DNA of 64,000 nucleotides from AC-69 sp963751665 (GTDB taxonomy: Bacteria > Actinomycetota > UBA4738 > HRBIN12), in NCBI GenBank assembly GCA_963751665.1, contig CAVVVF010000009.1, forward strand, positions 1 through 64,000, read 5' to 3'. This document shows positions 10,105 through 21,239 of the stretch, piece by piece. The notes under the pieces were generated by a model that worked only from the letters and a program-made list of their open reading frames with translations, was not told the DNA's origin and ran no database searches. A program made the translations under genes and the position numbers. Position 1 is the stretch's first letter; every line of letters starts with the position of its first letter.

Positions 10105-12341
10105 ATGCCGGCGTCGGCCGCCGGGAGACGGCCGACGCCTCTCGACCCCTACCCGGAACCACATCCGGAGGTGGAGGGCGGAGACGAGAAGTCCTACCCC
10201 CCCGAGCTCGGGACCGACGCCATCGCCATCCTGGAGGGACGGACGTTCATGTTCTCCGACTCCCTGGGGGACGTGCCGGCCGGTTCCATCGGCGGCCTCC
10301 TGCACGACGACACGCGGTTCCTGTCCAGCTGGGAGCTCACGCTGAACGGCCAGCCCCTGTCGCTGCTCAAGTCCCGCGTCGTCGACTACTACTCGGCCGC
10401 GTTCTTCCTGACGAACACCGGAGATGCCGGGCCTCCGAGCGAACACCCTGACGGTTCGGCGGTTCCGATTCGTCGGCAACGGGCTGCACGAGCAGGTCGG
10501 CGTGTACAATTCCTCGTCCGAAGCCGTTCACTTCGAGCTCCGGCTGCGCGTCGGCGCGGACTTCGCCGACCTGTTCGAGGTCAAGAGCGTGGTGCGGGAC
10601 CGAAGCGCCAAGATCGACATCGAGCACGATCCGGAGCTGCTCGCTACTTCACTTCCACTACGAGAACGAGGGCTACCTGGCCGAGACGAACGTGGAGGTT
10701 CGTCGCAGCGGGGTCATCCGCCAGGGCCTCGAGGAGCGGCTCGATCCCTCGTCGATGACGGAGCCCGAGCCGCTCCAGGAACACAGGCCTGCGATCGACG
10801 GGAACGACCTGGTGTGGGACGTGGAGCTCGACTCGCGGACCGGGCTCGTCTTCGTCCTTCGCGTGACCGTTCGCGTGAACGAGACGGTGCTGGAGCCGAT
10901 GCACGACGAGTTCGGCGAGGAGCAGCAGCAGGTCGAGGGCGCCCTCACGAACTGGCTGGATGAGGTGCCGCGGTTCCAATCGGACAACGCGGTCCTGAAG
11001 AACGTCTTCGACAAGTCGATCCTGGACCTGGCCGCGCTCCGGATCGCCGGGGAGCTCGGCGGCGAGAGCTACATCATGCCGGCCGCCGGCCTTCCCTGGT
11101 TCATGACGCTGTTCGGGCGGGACACCCTGATCACCGCGCTCCAGACGATCTGGGTCGGCCCCGAGCTGGCCCGGGGGGCGTTGCACCTGCTCGGCGCCCT
11201 CCAGGGCAAGGAGGTCAACGACTTCAAGGACGAGGAGCCGGGCAAGATCCTGCACGAGGTCCGAAACGGCGAGCTCACGATCCATCGGGGAGAAGCCCCA
11301 CAGCCCCTACTACGGCACCGCCGACGCCACCCCTCTGTATCTCATCCTGATGTCCGAGTACTGGCGGCTCGGTGACGACGACGAGTTCGTCCGGGCTCGG
11401 TGGAAGAACGTCCTGGCGGCGCTGGAGTGGATCGACGCGGTACGGCGACCGCGACGGCGACGGGTACGTGGAGTACGGCACCCGGTCCTCCCAGGGCCTG
11501 GGCAACCAGTGCTGGAAGGACTCCTGGGACGGCATCCAGTACTCGACGGGACCATCCCGTACCTCCCCATCGCCACGGCGGAGATCCAGGGCTACGTGTA
11601 CGACGCCAAGCTCCGCGTTGCGGAGATGGCCGAACGGCTGATGGACGACGCGGAGCTCGCGACGAGCCTTCGCAAGCGAGGCCGACGAGCTGCACGAGCG
11701 GTTCAACCGCGACTTCTGGTCCGAGGAGCGGGGCGGCTACTACGTGGTCGGGCTCGACGGCGACAAGAGGCCCATCGACTCGATGACCTCGAACATGGGC
11801 CACCTGCTGTGGTCGGGGATCGTGCCGGAGGACCGGGCCCGCATCGTGGCCGACCATCTGATGTCCGAGGACATGTTCTCCGGATGGGGCGTGCGGACGA
11901 TCTCGCGCACCGACGGCGGGTACAACCCGATCGGCTACCACGTGGGGACGATCTGGCCTCACGACAACTCGATCATCGGCCATGGGACTGGTCCGGTACG
12001 GGATTCCGCGACGAGGCCAACCGGATCGGCCTGGCCCAGCTGGAGGCGGCGGCGTTCAGCGACTTCCGCCTGCCCGAGGCCTTCGCCGGGTTCGACCGGA
12101 GCATCGGGCGGTTCCCCGTGCCGTATCCCACGGCGTGCAGCCCTCAGGCCTGGGCCACCGGCGCGCCGTTCGTGTTCGTCAGGAACATGCTGGGGCTGGA
12201 CGTGCTCGACGGCGAGGTGCGGATCGACCCCGGGTCCCCGAGGAGGTCGGGCGCATCTACGTCCACGGGATGCACGCCTTCGGGACCCACTGGGACCTCG
12301 AGGCGACCGGCACGAACGGCCACGTCCGCCTGACCAAGTAG
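10105..12341 (+). CDS. Glycogen debranching enzyme (amylo-1,6-glucosidase type)
   Basis: The re-joined protein of about 745 residues has the two-part build of bacterial debranching enzymes. The N-terminal beta-rich domain begins FMFSDSLGDVPAGSIGGLLH and DDTRFLSSWELTLNGQPLS. A C-terminal alpha/alpha-barrel follows with AAGLPWFMTLFGRDTLITAL, QCWKDSWDGIQY, GYYVVGLDGDKRPIDSMTSN and NPIGYHVGTIWPHDNSIIGH. Such proteins hydrolyse alpha-1,6 branch points in glycogen-like glucans, though some relatives act on other glycosides. The frame changes about eight times (near 10420, 10640, 11285, 11440, 11560, 11685, 11990, 12240). It closes a carbohydrate cluster with glucose dehydrogenase. Confidence 0.85.
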
Positions 12342-12375
12342 GGACGGACCGGGCCCGCTGAAGGGTCTGCCGGCG

Positions 12376-12624
12376 CTAGGCGTCCTTCCAATCGCGGAAC
12401 GCCTGCAGGAGCTCGTCCCGAACCGCCGGCGGCACGGACTCCTCGGTGAGCCGCCCGGCCAGGCGGATCGTCTCGCGGACCTGCGCCAGGTAGGTGGTGC
12501 ACGGATCGCAGATCGAGAGGTGCGCCTCGAACCGGGCGCGCTCGCCCTCGGCGAGCGCGCCCTCCAGATAGTCGTTCATGAGCTCGACCATCTCGCGGCA
12601 CGTCAGCTCGGTCGCGGACGTCAC
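12376..12624 (-). CDS. Zinc-finger anti-sigma factor
   Basis: The 82-residue soluble protein carries the ZAS signature in FEAHLSICDPC after LTCREMVELMNDYLEGAL. Its GTG start overlaps the TGA of the upstream sigma factor by four bases, a typical sigma/anti-sigma coupling, so its partner is almost certainly that sigma factor. It is closely similar along its whole length to the orphan protein at 7076-7333, including the C-terminal AFRDWK/AFRDWR tail. The four-base overlap and lack of a membrane segment suggest a cytoplasmic, possibly redox-responsive, inhibitor. Confidence 0.85.
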   Translation of the reverse strand: MTSATELTCREMVELMNDYLEGALAEGERARFEAHLSICDPCTTYLAQVRETIRLAGRLTEESVPPAVRDELLQAFRDWKDA

Positions 12625-13290
12625 GCCTTCGTCATCTCCTCCTGGAAGTATCGCTCCAACGCCGCCCTGACCTTCGAACGGGCCCGGTGCAGCAGCACGC
12701 GCTGGTTCGTGTCGCTGATGTCGAGCGCGTCGCAGACCTCGTCCGAGCTCCATCCGAGCACGTCGCGGAGCCGGATCACCTCGCGCTGGTTCGGTGGCAG
12801 GAGGTCGATGGACTCCTTGATCCGGTCCAGGGTCTCCTGCGAAAGCAGGCGGTCCTCGGGGACGCCCTCCCAGCTCGTCGGGCTTGTCGAGCCAGCTGTT
12901 GGGCGACTGGTCGCCCGCCGGCCGGAACCGCTCCGGCTCGACCGCGGGCTCGGACTCCGGGTCCGGCGCCCACAGGGAGGAGAAGGGGATCGACCGGCTC
13001 TCCCGCTGCCCCCGGGTCTTGGCCGTGTTCACCAGGATCCGGAAGATCCAGGTCCGAAGCGACGACCGTCCCTGGAACCCGTCGAGACCCTTCAGGACCC
13101 CGAGCCAGGCCTCCTGCACCACGTCCTCGGCGATGGCCCGGGTGGGGACGTACATCCTGGCCAGCCGGAGCATCGCCGGGCCATATCGCTCGACGAGCAT
13201 CATGAACGCGACCTCGTTCCCGGCGCGGAGGGCCTGGACCAGTTGCAGGTCCTCCGGCGACGCCACCGAGCCCTCCGGTTCCTCGGCCAT
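12621..13290 (-). CDS. ECF-family sigma factor
   Basis: The protein has the region 2 core FMMLVERYGPAMLRLARMYV and AEDVVQEAWLGVLKGLDGFQ, followed by SSLRTWIFRILVNTAKTRGQ. Region 4 appears as LPPNQREVIRLRDVLGWSSD and ISDTNQRVLLHRARSKVRAA. The frame changes once near 12880 in the linker; restoring it gives about 222 residues ending in FQEEMTKA with a TGA at 12621-12623. A strong AGGAGGAG run precedes the anti-sigma start. It is the first gene of the sigma/anti-sigma operon and probably activates its own promoter, which I could not locate with confidence. Confidence 0.88.
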
Positions 13291-13350
13291 ACGCGAGAGC
13301 CTATCGTCGGTGCGGACGTACGGGTGGCGGGGCGGTTGCAGCGGCGGCCG

Positions 13351-14382
13351 CTACGGGCGCGCCGCGCCCACGTAGACGCTCCACTCGACGGACCGCATCT
13401 GGACCACGGTCCCGGTGTAGGGCGCATCGATCATCCGTCCACCACCGACGTAGATCCCCACGTGGTGGATGGGCGAGTAGAAGAACACCAGGTCGCCGGG
13501 CTGGAGGTCGCTCTGGGCGACGTGGGGAAGCACCGCGTACTGCATCTCCGAGGAATGGGGGAGCGAGACGCCGGCGTGGGACCACGCCCACATCGTGAGG
13601 CCGGAGCAATCGAACCCCGACTCGGGGCTCGACCCGGCGAACTGGTACGGCACGCCGATCACCGAATAGGCCGCATCGATCGCGGCCTGGGCGTTGGCGT
13701 TGAGGGCCGGCGGCGGGCCGCCCGGCGGTGGTGAGATCGTGTACGTGCTGGCGACGGCGGCCCGCTGCGCGGCGAGCGCGTCGTGGTACCGGCGGTTCAG
13801 GCTCTCGTACAGGGACTTGGCCTCCCCGATCCCCCGTCGGATCTCGGACTCCTTCTGCTGGAGCGAGGCCAGAAGATCTTGCTGCTGGGCGAGCGCGTCC
13901 GACAGCTTCGCCGCCAGCCACCTCGCCTGCTGCTGCGCGGTGGCGGCCCGCGTCGCCAGATCGGCGTCGGCCTGGACCATGCTCCCCATGAACTCCAGGC
14001 GGTCGGAGAACTCGGCGAACGACGAGGCTCCGAGGAGCATCTCGAGCTCGGACCCGACACCCTGATAGGCCTGGACGGCCCGATCGTTCAGGTCGGCCAC
14101 CGCCCGCAGCGCCGCCCCCAGAGCTTTCGCGGCCTCGGCCCGCGTCGCCGCCAGGCGGGACTGGATGTCCTGCAGCTTCACCTGCTCCTGGTCGTACTGC
14201 TCGACCAGGATCCCCAGGCGCTGGTTCAGCGCATCCAGCTTGCCCTTGGCCGCCTGGACGTCCCGTTGGGACGGAGAGGCTGAGGAGAGGGTGGTGGAAG
14301 CGACGGAGGCGGATAGTGTGATCAGCAGGGCGACTGCACCCCGCGTGACGCGACCTCGGTTCTCGGCTCGCTCTCCCCGCAT
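13351..14382 (-). CDS. Secreted NlpC/P60 peptidoglycan hydrolase
   Basis: The product is a cell-wall endopeptidase of the RipA/NlpC-P60 kind. An N-terminal signal segment (TRGAVALLITLSASVASTTL) is followed by a long coiled coil (about residues 40-215, e.g. LDALNQRLGILVEQYDQEQV) and a C-terminal catalytic domain with the nucleophile in SGFDCSGLTMWAWSHAG, the histidine in SPIHHVGIYVGGG and DLVFFYS between. The coiled coil probably restrains the enzyme until localised, as known for such divisome hydrolases. The ATG at 14382 is chosen because the ATG at 14400 lies inside a hairpin; both are in frame. Confidence 0.93.
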   Translation of the reverse strand: MRGERAENRGRVTRGAVALLITLSASVASTTLSSASPSQRDVQAAKGKLDALNQRLGILVEQYDQEQVKLQDIQSRLAATRAEAAKALGAALRAVADLNDRAVQAYQGVGSELEMLLGASSFAEFSDRLEFMGSMVQADADLATRAATAQQQARWLAAKLSDALAQQQDLLASLQQKESEIRRGIGEAKSLYESLNRRYHDALAAQRAAVASTYTISPPPGGPPPALNANAQAAIDAAYSVIGVPYQFAGSSPESGFDCSGLTMWAWSHAGVSLPHSSEMQYAVLPHVAQSDLQPGDLVFFYSPIHHVGIYVGGGRMIDAPYTGTVVQMRSVEWSVYVGAARP

Positions 14383-14390
14383 ACAAAAGA

Positions 14391-14407
14391 GGCTGCTCAT
14401 GGCAGCC
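14391..14407 (-). promoter_or_regulatory. Hairpin with T-rich tail before the hydrolase start
   Basis: On the minus strand GGCTGC and GCAGCC form a six-base stem around a CATGA loop, immediately followed by TCTTTTGT and then the preferred ATG at 14382. This resembles a small intrinsic terminator or an initiation-blocking hairpin within the leader, and it covers the alternative in-frame ATG at 14400. It could be the expression platform of a leader-controlled switch. Confidence 0.4.
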
Positions 14408-14545
14408 CGGCCAAACCTATCGGGCTAGATGCCGGTCCGTCAAACACCTGCGTTGTATCGGCGCGAAACGACCAGGGCCTTGAGCCCGGCCGGGGACCCC
14501 GTGCACCGCAAGGGGTTCCGAGGGATCCCCGGCCCGAGGTACCGG
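14408..14545 (-). promoter_or_regulatory. Structured leader between tRNA-Pro and hydrolase
   Basis: This gap on the minus strand can fold into a long G+C stem, with GGCCGGGGA pairing TCCCCGGCC about 40 bases on and an inner ACCCC/GGGGT pair. No reading frame is convincing. Cell-wall hydrolases of this family in actinobacteria are often under c-di-AMP (ydaO-yuaA) riboswitches, but I could not match that consensus by eye, so the region is only described as a structured 5' leader. Confidence 0.3.
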
Positions 14546-14619
14546 TCGGGACGGCGGGATTTGAACCCGCGGCCTCAGCGTCCCGAACGCTGCGCGCTAC
14601 CAAGCTGCGCCACGTCCCG
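14546..14619 (-). tRNA. tRNA-Pro (CGG)
   Basis: The 74-base minus-strand segment folds as a full cloverleaf. The acceptor pairs CGGGACG with CGTCCCG plus discriminator A. The D arm is GCGC/GCGC around AGCTTGGTA. The anticodon stem is CAGCG/CGCTG with loop TTCGGGA, giving anticodon CGG. The T arm is GCGGG/CCCGC around TTCAAAT. The CCA end is not encoded. It reads CCG codons, which are common in this genome. Confidence 0.97.
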
Positions 14620-14694
14620 TGTGGGCCAGTCTAGCGGCTGGCCGATACGCCGGCCGGGTAGGCTTCCCCCGGAGAGACCGAGGAGCCCGACCAG

Positions 14695-15021
14695 TTGACC
14701 GTGCTCGCCTACCTGCGTTTCGTCCTGGCCGAGGAGGCCGACCGAGTTCGCTTCGAGGGCGATCTGGCTGCCATCCGAGAGCTGGCCGAGGCTCAGCCGG
14801 GCCACCGGTGGAGCGAGGTGGGCCGGGACCCCTGGGACCCTCGCACCTTCGTCGTGGTCTCCGAATGGGACGAGGTCGAGCAGGTCCGGGCGTTCGAGCA
14901 CCACCCGGAGCACGAGGTCATCATCCACCGCTGGGAGACGAGCTACTCGGAGGAGTTCGTGCATCGCCGGTTCGTCCCGTGGATCCGCCCTGAGGCCGAG
15001 GACGAGGAGGCAACGGCATGA
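14695..15021 (+). CDS. Small ABM-like domain protein
   Basis: This 108-residue protein is predicted to fold as a ferredoxin-like alpha/beta barrel similar to antibiotic-biosynthesis-monooxygenase or EthD-type domains; FVVVSEWDEVEQVRAFEHHP fits the second half of that fold. There is no signal peptide or membrane segment. A TTG at 14695 is the best start available after the tRNA; no ATG precedes the conserved part. Its TGA overlaps the ATG of the following glycosyltransferase (ATGA), so the two are coupled. Function unknown. Confidence 0.6.
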   Translation: MTVLAYLRFVLAEEADRVRFEGDLAAIRELAEAQPGHRWSEVGRDPWDPRTFVVVSEWDEVEQVRAFEHHPEHEVIIHRWETSYSEEFVHRRFVPWIRPEAEDEEATA

Positions 15022-16062
15022 GGATCGCCGTGCTCTGCCCGCCGTGGCTCGCCGTCCCGCCGAAGGGTTACGGCGGGATCGAGTGGGTCGTGGCCCTGGA
15101 GGCCGACGGCCTGGCCGAGGCCGGCCACGACGTCACGCTCTTCGCCACGGGTGACTCCGTCACCAAGGCCAAGCTCGAGTACGTCTTCGAGGTCGCTCCG
15201 GGCTCCAAGGCCATCAACGACATCATGCTCGACACCACCCACACGCTCTTCTCGTTGCGCGGCGCGCGGGAACGGTTCGACGCCCTGCACGTCCACTCAC
15301 CCTTCTCCGCGCTCGCGGCGGCCATCGAGACCGGCCTGCCCACCGTTCACACCCTCCACGGATCCTTCACGCCCGAGATGATCCGGCTGTACGATCTGGT
15401 CGGCGACCGCGCGTGGTTCGTGGCCATCAGCCAGGCCCAGAAGCGGTTCCACGAGTCGCTGCGCTACGCGGGGGTCGTCTACAACGGGATCGACATGTCC
15501 TTCTACTCCTTCAACACCAAGAAGGAGGACTTCGTCCTGTTCCTGGGCCGGGCCGCCCCGGAGAAGGGGTGGCGCCGAGCCATCGAGGCCGCGAAGCTGG
15601 CCGGCGAGAATCTCGTGTCCGCGGTGAAGATCGCCCACCCCACCGAGGAGGAGGAGTGGGAGAAGAACATCAAGCCGATCATCCCGAAGGACTGGACGGT
15701 GATGGGCGAGATCTCCCAGGAGGAGAAGGTCGACCTGCTGCGGCGGGCCAAGGCCGTGCTGTTCCCCATCGATTGGCCCGAGCCCTTCGGCCTGGTCATG
15801 ACCGAGGCCATGGCCTGCGGCACGCCGGTCATCGCCACACCGCGCGGGTCGGTGCCCGAGGTGATCGAGGACGGCGTGACCGGTTGGATCGTGAGCGTCG
15901 AGAACTACCCGCAAGAGGCCGCCGAGAAGCTCAAGCATCTCGATGAGATCGATCCCCGGGCGTGCCGGGAACGCGTGCAGCGGCTGTTCTCGAAGGAAGC
16001 GATGGTGGCCGGATACGAAGGGATCTTCGAGCGCGTGATCGCGGACGGACGCGGTGGGCGGG

Positions 16063-16070
<8 letters not shown>
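15018..16070 (+). CDS. GT4 family glycosyltransferase
   Basis: The 350-residue protein has the GT-B fold of retaining family 4 glycosyltransferases. The N-terminal domain shows PPKGYGGIEWVVALEADGLA and ALHVHSPFSA. The C-terminal donor-binding domain shows VLFLGRAAPEKGWRRAIEAA, then FPIDWPEPFGLVMTEAMACG and TPVIATPRGSVPEVIEDGVT. The E-x7-E motif (EPFGLVMTE) that contacts the sugar nucleotide is present. This group often uses GDP- or UDP-sugars to make glycolipids or compatible solutes; acceptor unknown. It begins inside the stop of the preceding gene and its own stop overlaps the fumC start. Confidence 0.92.
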
Positions 16071-17460
<1,390 letters not shown>

Positions 17461-18336
17461 CTCCGGCGGGCCCGAGCTCGAGGATGGTGGCCTCCGGGCG
17501 GCAAAGGAACCGGAACGGCGCGTATTTGCTGGTCCCGAGGCCGGGCGAGATGTGGGCGTAGGACCTTCCCATCCTGACCAGCCCAGCGGCGAGGCGACGC
17601 GGGACGTGCGAGTTGGTCACCAGTGCGCCGACGAGCGGCAACCGCACCTGCCCGCCGTGCGTGTGGCCGAAGACCATGAGGTCGTAGCCGAGCGCGGCAA
17701 GCTCCGGCGCGGGGTCGGGGGAGTGCACCACGGCGAGCCCGAACGCGTCCGGGCGGTCTCGGGGCGCGACCCGGAGGTCCTGGCGGCCGATGTGTGGGTC
17801 GTCCAGGCCCAGCACCTCGACCTCCAGGCCGTCGAACGAGAGCTCGCGCCGCCCGTTCCTCAGGTGGACCCAGCCGTCCGATTCGAGCTGCGCGACGAGA
17901 TCGGGAGCCCGGCCCCGCTTGACCGGCCGGTGCCGGCGGCTCTTCCGGAAATAGCGGAGGTAGTTGAGGGGCCGGGGCACGTAGTAGTCGTTCGATCCCA
18001 GGACGAAGAAGGAAGCCCGGGTCCCTCGCAACTGCCGCAAGGCCGCGACGGCGTCCTCGACGGCCTCCGGCTCGCCCACGATGTCGCCCGTCACCACGCA
18101 GACGTCGCACGCCGGCAACCCGGACAGGAAGCGGCGCATCGCCGCCGATCGCCGCGTCAGGTGGAGATCGGAGAGATGCAGCACGGTGAGCTCCGTGGCT
18201 TCCGTGGTCGGTAGGATGGGGATGCGGCGCCGGACCAACCGGTACCATCGCCGCTCGACCAGGATCCCGTAGGCCACGCAGGCCACGACGAGAGCCGCGA
18301 CCGCGATGAGCCAAGGGAGCACGGAGGAAGTCTACG

Positions 18337-18792
18337 GTGGGCGAGTCCACGCTCAAGGCCAAGGTCCAGCGCGAGATGCACCAGTCACTCAAGGCCGGCG
18401 ACAAGATCAGGTTGGGTGCCCTGCGGATGCTCTCCGCCGCCATCACCAACCGGGAGAAGGAGGTGCGCCATGAGCTCTCCGACGACGAGGTTCGGGAGGT
18501 GGCTCTCCGTGAGGTCAAGCGGCGCACCGAGTCCATCGAGGCCTTCGAGAAGGGTGGTCGCGCGGACCTGGTGCAGAAGGAGACCACCGAACGCGAAGTG
18601 CTGAACCCCTATGCCCCGGTTCCGCTGTCCGATGCGGAGGTCGATGCCCTGATCGATGAGGCCATCGCCGCGACCGGCGCCACCGGACCCGATGAGATGG
18701 GCAAGGTCATGGGGTTCGTCATGGGAAAGGCCAAGGGGAAGGTGGACGGAACCGCGGTGCAAGCCCGGGTGCGCGCTCGTCTGGGAGCCTGA
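18337..18792 (+). CDS. GatB/YqeY domain protein
   Basis: This 151-residue protein matches the YqeY family, a helical domain related to the C-terminal part of the amidotransferase subunit GatB. Recognisable parts are LGALRMLSAAITNREKE near the start, then a charged helical segment and MGKVMGFVMGKAKGKVDG at the end. It probably binds tRNA or helps amidotransferase function, but the role of the stand-alone form is not settled. Translation starts at GTG 18337, only 14 bases from the divergent phosphoesterase start. Confidence 0.9.
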   Translation: MGESTLKAKVQREMHQSLKAGDKIRLGALRMLSAAITNREKEVRHELSDDEVREVALREVKRRTESIEAFEKGGRADLVQKETTEREVLNPYAPVPLSDAEVDALIDEAIAATGATGPDEMGKVMGFVMGKAKGKVDGTAVQARVRARLGA

Positions 18793-18795
18793 GCG

Positions 18796-21192
18796 CTACA
18801 GGCGCCGGTGCGGGCCCCCAGCGCGTTGTCCCACCACGATCACGACGGTCGTTCCGGACCGGACCCGTTCGCCGGCGGCCGGCGACTGCGTGAGGACGAT
18901 CCCCTGCTGTTTGGGATCGGTGACGTCCACGTACTGCACCGCCGGGACGAGCCCCGAGGCTTCGAGTGCCTTCACCGCGTCCTTCTCGGCCAGGCCGATC
19001 ACGGCCGGCACGTAGACGGGGGGGCCGGTCCCTCCACCGCCGCCCTGACCCTTGCCGCTGCTGACGGTGAGCGTCACTCCGCTTCCGAGGGTGGCGGTCG
19101 CGCCTCCGGGGGGCGCCTGCTCCAGGACCGTGTTCACCGGCGCCGGTGAGTCCACCTTCTTCACGATCGGCGTGAACTTGGCGTCGATCACGATCTGCTG
19201 CGCCTTCGCGGAGAGCAGGCCGACCACGTTGGGGATGGTCCCGCCCGGCTGCGCCGGTGGCCCGGGGAACCCCTCGACCGGCATCCCGGCCATCGCCTTC
19301 ACCATGAAGTTGTGCCAGATCGGCGCGGCCACCGTGCCGCCGAACACGGACCCGCCGTAGTAGGAGTCCATCGGGACCTGGCCTTGAGGGAACCCCACCC
19401 ATACCGCCGTGGCCACCTGCGGGGTGTACCCGGCGAAGTAGACGTTGGTGTAGTCCTGGGCCGTCCCGGTCTTGCCGGCGATGGGCCGCCCGATGTTCGC
19501 CGCGGTCCCGGTCCCGCAGCACACCACCCGCTGGAGCATGGCCGTGACGAGATGGGCGATCCCCGGATCGATGGCCTTCTTGCACTGCGGATGGTGTTGA
19601 TACAGCTTCCGCCCTTCTGGCAGCACCACCCTGGTGATGGCGAAGGGCTCGCAGTGGACGCCGTCGTTGGCCAGGGTCGAATAGCCCGACGCCATGTCGA
19701 GGGTGGACACGTCGTTGGTCCCGAGCGTGATGGACGGGACCGCGGAGAGCGGTGCGGTGACGCCCATCTTGCGGGCTGCCTCGACGATGGCCTCCGCTCC
19801 CACGTCGAGCGCCAGCTGGGCGAAGACCACGTTCACCGAATCCTGCGTGGCCGTCCATAGGTCGATGTAGCCTCGGTCACCGGCACCCTCCGCGTTCGAC
19901 ACGCAGCCCGTCTCGCTCCTCCAGAGCGGAGAGCAGAAGGGTGACTTGGACGAGTACACCTTGGCCGGTGTGAAGCCGTTCTGGAACGCCGCGACCAGCG
20001 TGAACGGCTTGAACGCCGATCCCGTCTGCCGACGGCCGTGCCACACCAGGTCGAGCTGATCCCGCCGGTAGTCCTTCCCCGAGAGCATGGTCCGGATGGC
20101 TCCCGTCCGCACGTCCACCGAGACCAGCGAGACGTCGGGTCCCTTGGCCCGGTCGATCGCCGAACTCGCGTTCACCGCTTCTTGCGCGTAGCGCTGCCAG
20201 TCGGGCCGGAGCGTCGTGTAGACCTTCAGCCCTCCCTGGAACAGCGTGTGCTTCCGCTGGCCGTAGGTCTTCCCGAACGCGTCGAACTGGCCCCGGTCGT
20301 CGTCCAGGATCGACTGCGTGATGTAGTGCACGAAGAACGGCTGCACCACCTGGCCGGTCTGCCCCGCCGTCTGGGCCAGGTCGAGCGATTGGCCCTTGGC
20401 CCGCTCCACCTTGTCCCCTTCGATCCAGCCCAGTTGGGCCATCCGGTCCAGGACCTGGTCCCGCCGGTGCCAGGGCGACCTTTGGGGTGGGTGACCGGGT
20501 TGTAGTCCTCCGGAGCCGAGATGAGCCCGGCCAGGAGCGCGGATTGACCCAGGCTGAGCTTGGAGACCGGCACCTGGAAGTAGTACTGGGCCGCCGTGCC
20601 GATCCCGTAGACGCCGTTCCCGAAGTACACCTCGTTCAGGTACATCTCCAGGATCTGGTCCTTGGAATACTGCTGCTCCATCCGGATGGCCAGCGCGGCT
20701 TCCTGGAACTTGCGGGCGAAGGTCTGGTCGTCGCTGCCGATGACGGCGTTCTTCACGAGCTGCTGCGTGATGGTCGAGCCGCCCTGCGTGATCCTTCCGG
20801 CGATGAGGTTGGCCACCATCGCTCGGAAGACGGACGGGACGTTGATGGCGCCGTGGGTGTAGAAGCTGTCGTCCTCGATGGCCAGCACGGCCTGACGTGT
20901 GACGGGCGCGACTTTGTCCAGGCCGACGATCTTGCGGTTCTCGTCCAGATACAGCGTGGCCAGCACCGAACCGTCGGCGGCATAGATCGTGGAGCGTTCG
21001 GGAGGGTGGGGGATGCGGGTGAAGGAGGCGCCGGCCGCCTTCAGACGGTCGTTCAGCGCCGCGGTCCCCGCGTCCAGGGGATCGAGCAGCAGGAAGAGCA
21101 TGATCGCGACCACGCCGGCTGCGAGCACGATGACGATTGCCAGGGTGACGGCGAGGGCAGTCCGCGGCTCGTTCTCTCGGCGGAGCCTCCAT
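18796..21192 (-). CDS. Class A penicillin-binding protein with PASTA domains
   Basis: This bifunctional enzyme polymerises and cross-links peptidoglycan. A short cytoplasmic tail and one membrane helix (LAIVIVLAAGVVAIMLFLLL) are followed by a GT51 glycosyltransferase domain (AIEDDSFYTHGAINVPSVFR, GGSTITQQLVKNAV). The transpeptidase domain has the serine motif TGSAFKP, the SVN motif in QDSVNVVFAQ and KTGTA. Two PASTA domains complete the C-terminus (IPNVVGLLSAKAQQIVIDAK and VPAVIGLAEKDAVKALEASG). The frame changes near 20475; the start is inferred at ATG 21192 with another change near 21165, because the frame of the membrane helix has no upstream start codon. Confidence 0.93.
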   Translation of the reverse strand: MEAPPRERAADCPRRHPGNRHRARSRRGRDHALPAARSPGRGDRGAERPSEGGRRLLHPHPPPSRTLHDLCRRRFGAGHAVSGREPQDRRPGQSRARHTSGRAGHRGRQLLHPRRHQRPVRLPSDGGQPHRRKDHAGRLDHHAAAREERRHRQRRPDLRPQVPGSRAGHPDGAAVFQGPDPGDVPERGVLRERRLRDRHGGPVLLPGAGLQAQPGSIRAPGRAHLGSGGLQPGHPPQRSPWHRRDQVLDRMAQLGWIEGDKVERAKGQSLDLAQTAGQTGQVVQPFFVHYITQSILDDDRGQFDAFGKTYGQRKHTLFQGGLKVYTTLRPDWQRYAQEAVNASSAIDRAKGPDVSLVSVDVRTGAIRTMLSGKDYRRDQLDLVWHGRRQTGSAFKPFTLVAAFQNGFTPAKVYSSKSPFCSPLWRSETGCVSNAEGAGDRGYIDLWTATQDSVNVVFAQLALDVGAEAIVEAARKMGVTAPLSAVPSITLGTNDVSTLDMASGYSTLANDGVHCEPFAITRVVLPEGRKLYQHHPQCKKAIDPGIAHLVTAMLQRVVCCGTGTAANIGRPIAGKTGTAQDYTNVYFAGYTPQVATAVWVGFPQGQVPMDSYYGGSVFGGTVAAPIWHNFMVKAMAGMPVEGFPGPPAQPGGTIPNVVGLLSAKAQQIVIDAKFTPIVKKVDSPAPVNTVLEQAPPGGATATLGSGVTLTVSSGKGQGGGGGTGPPVYVPAVIGLAEKDAVKALEASGLVPAVQYVDVTDPKQQGIVLTQSPAAGERVRSGTTVVIVVGQRAGGPHRRL

Positions 21193-21239
21193 GAGCGTCG
21201 GCCCAGGATACTCCGCCGCCGTTACGATGGGTCCCGCCC

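Noticed and set aside
14408..14545. A definite ydaO-yuaA (c-di-AMP) riboswitch
   Set aside because: The leader is structured and the downstream gene fits, but I could not match the conserved core sequence by eye.
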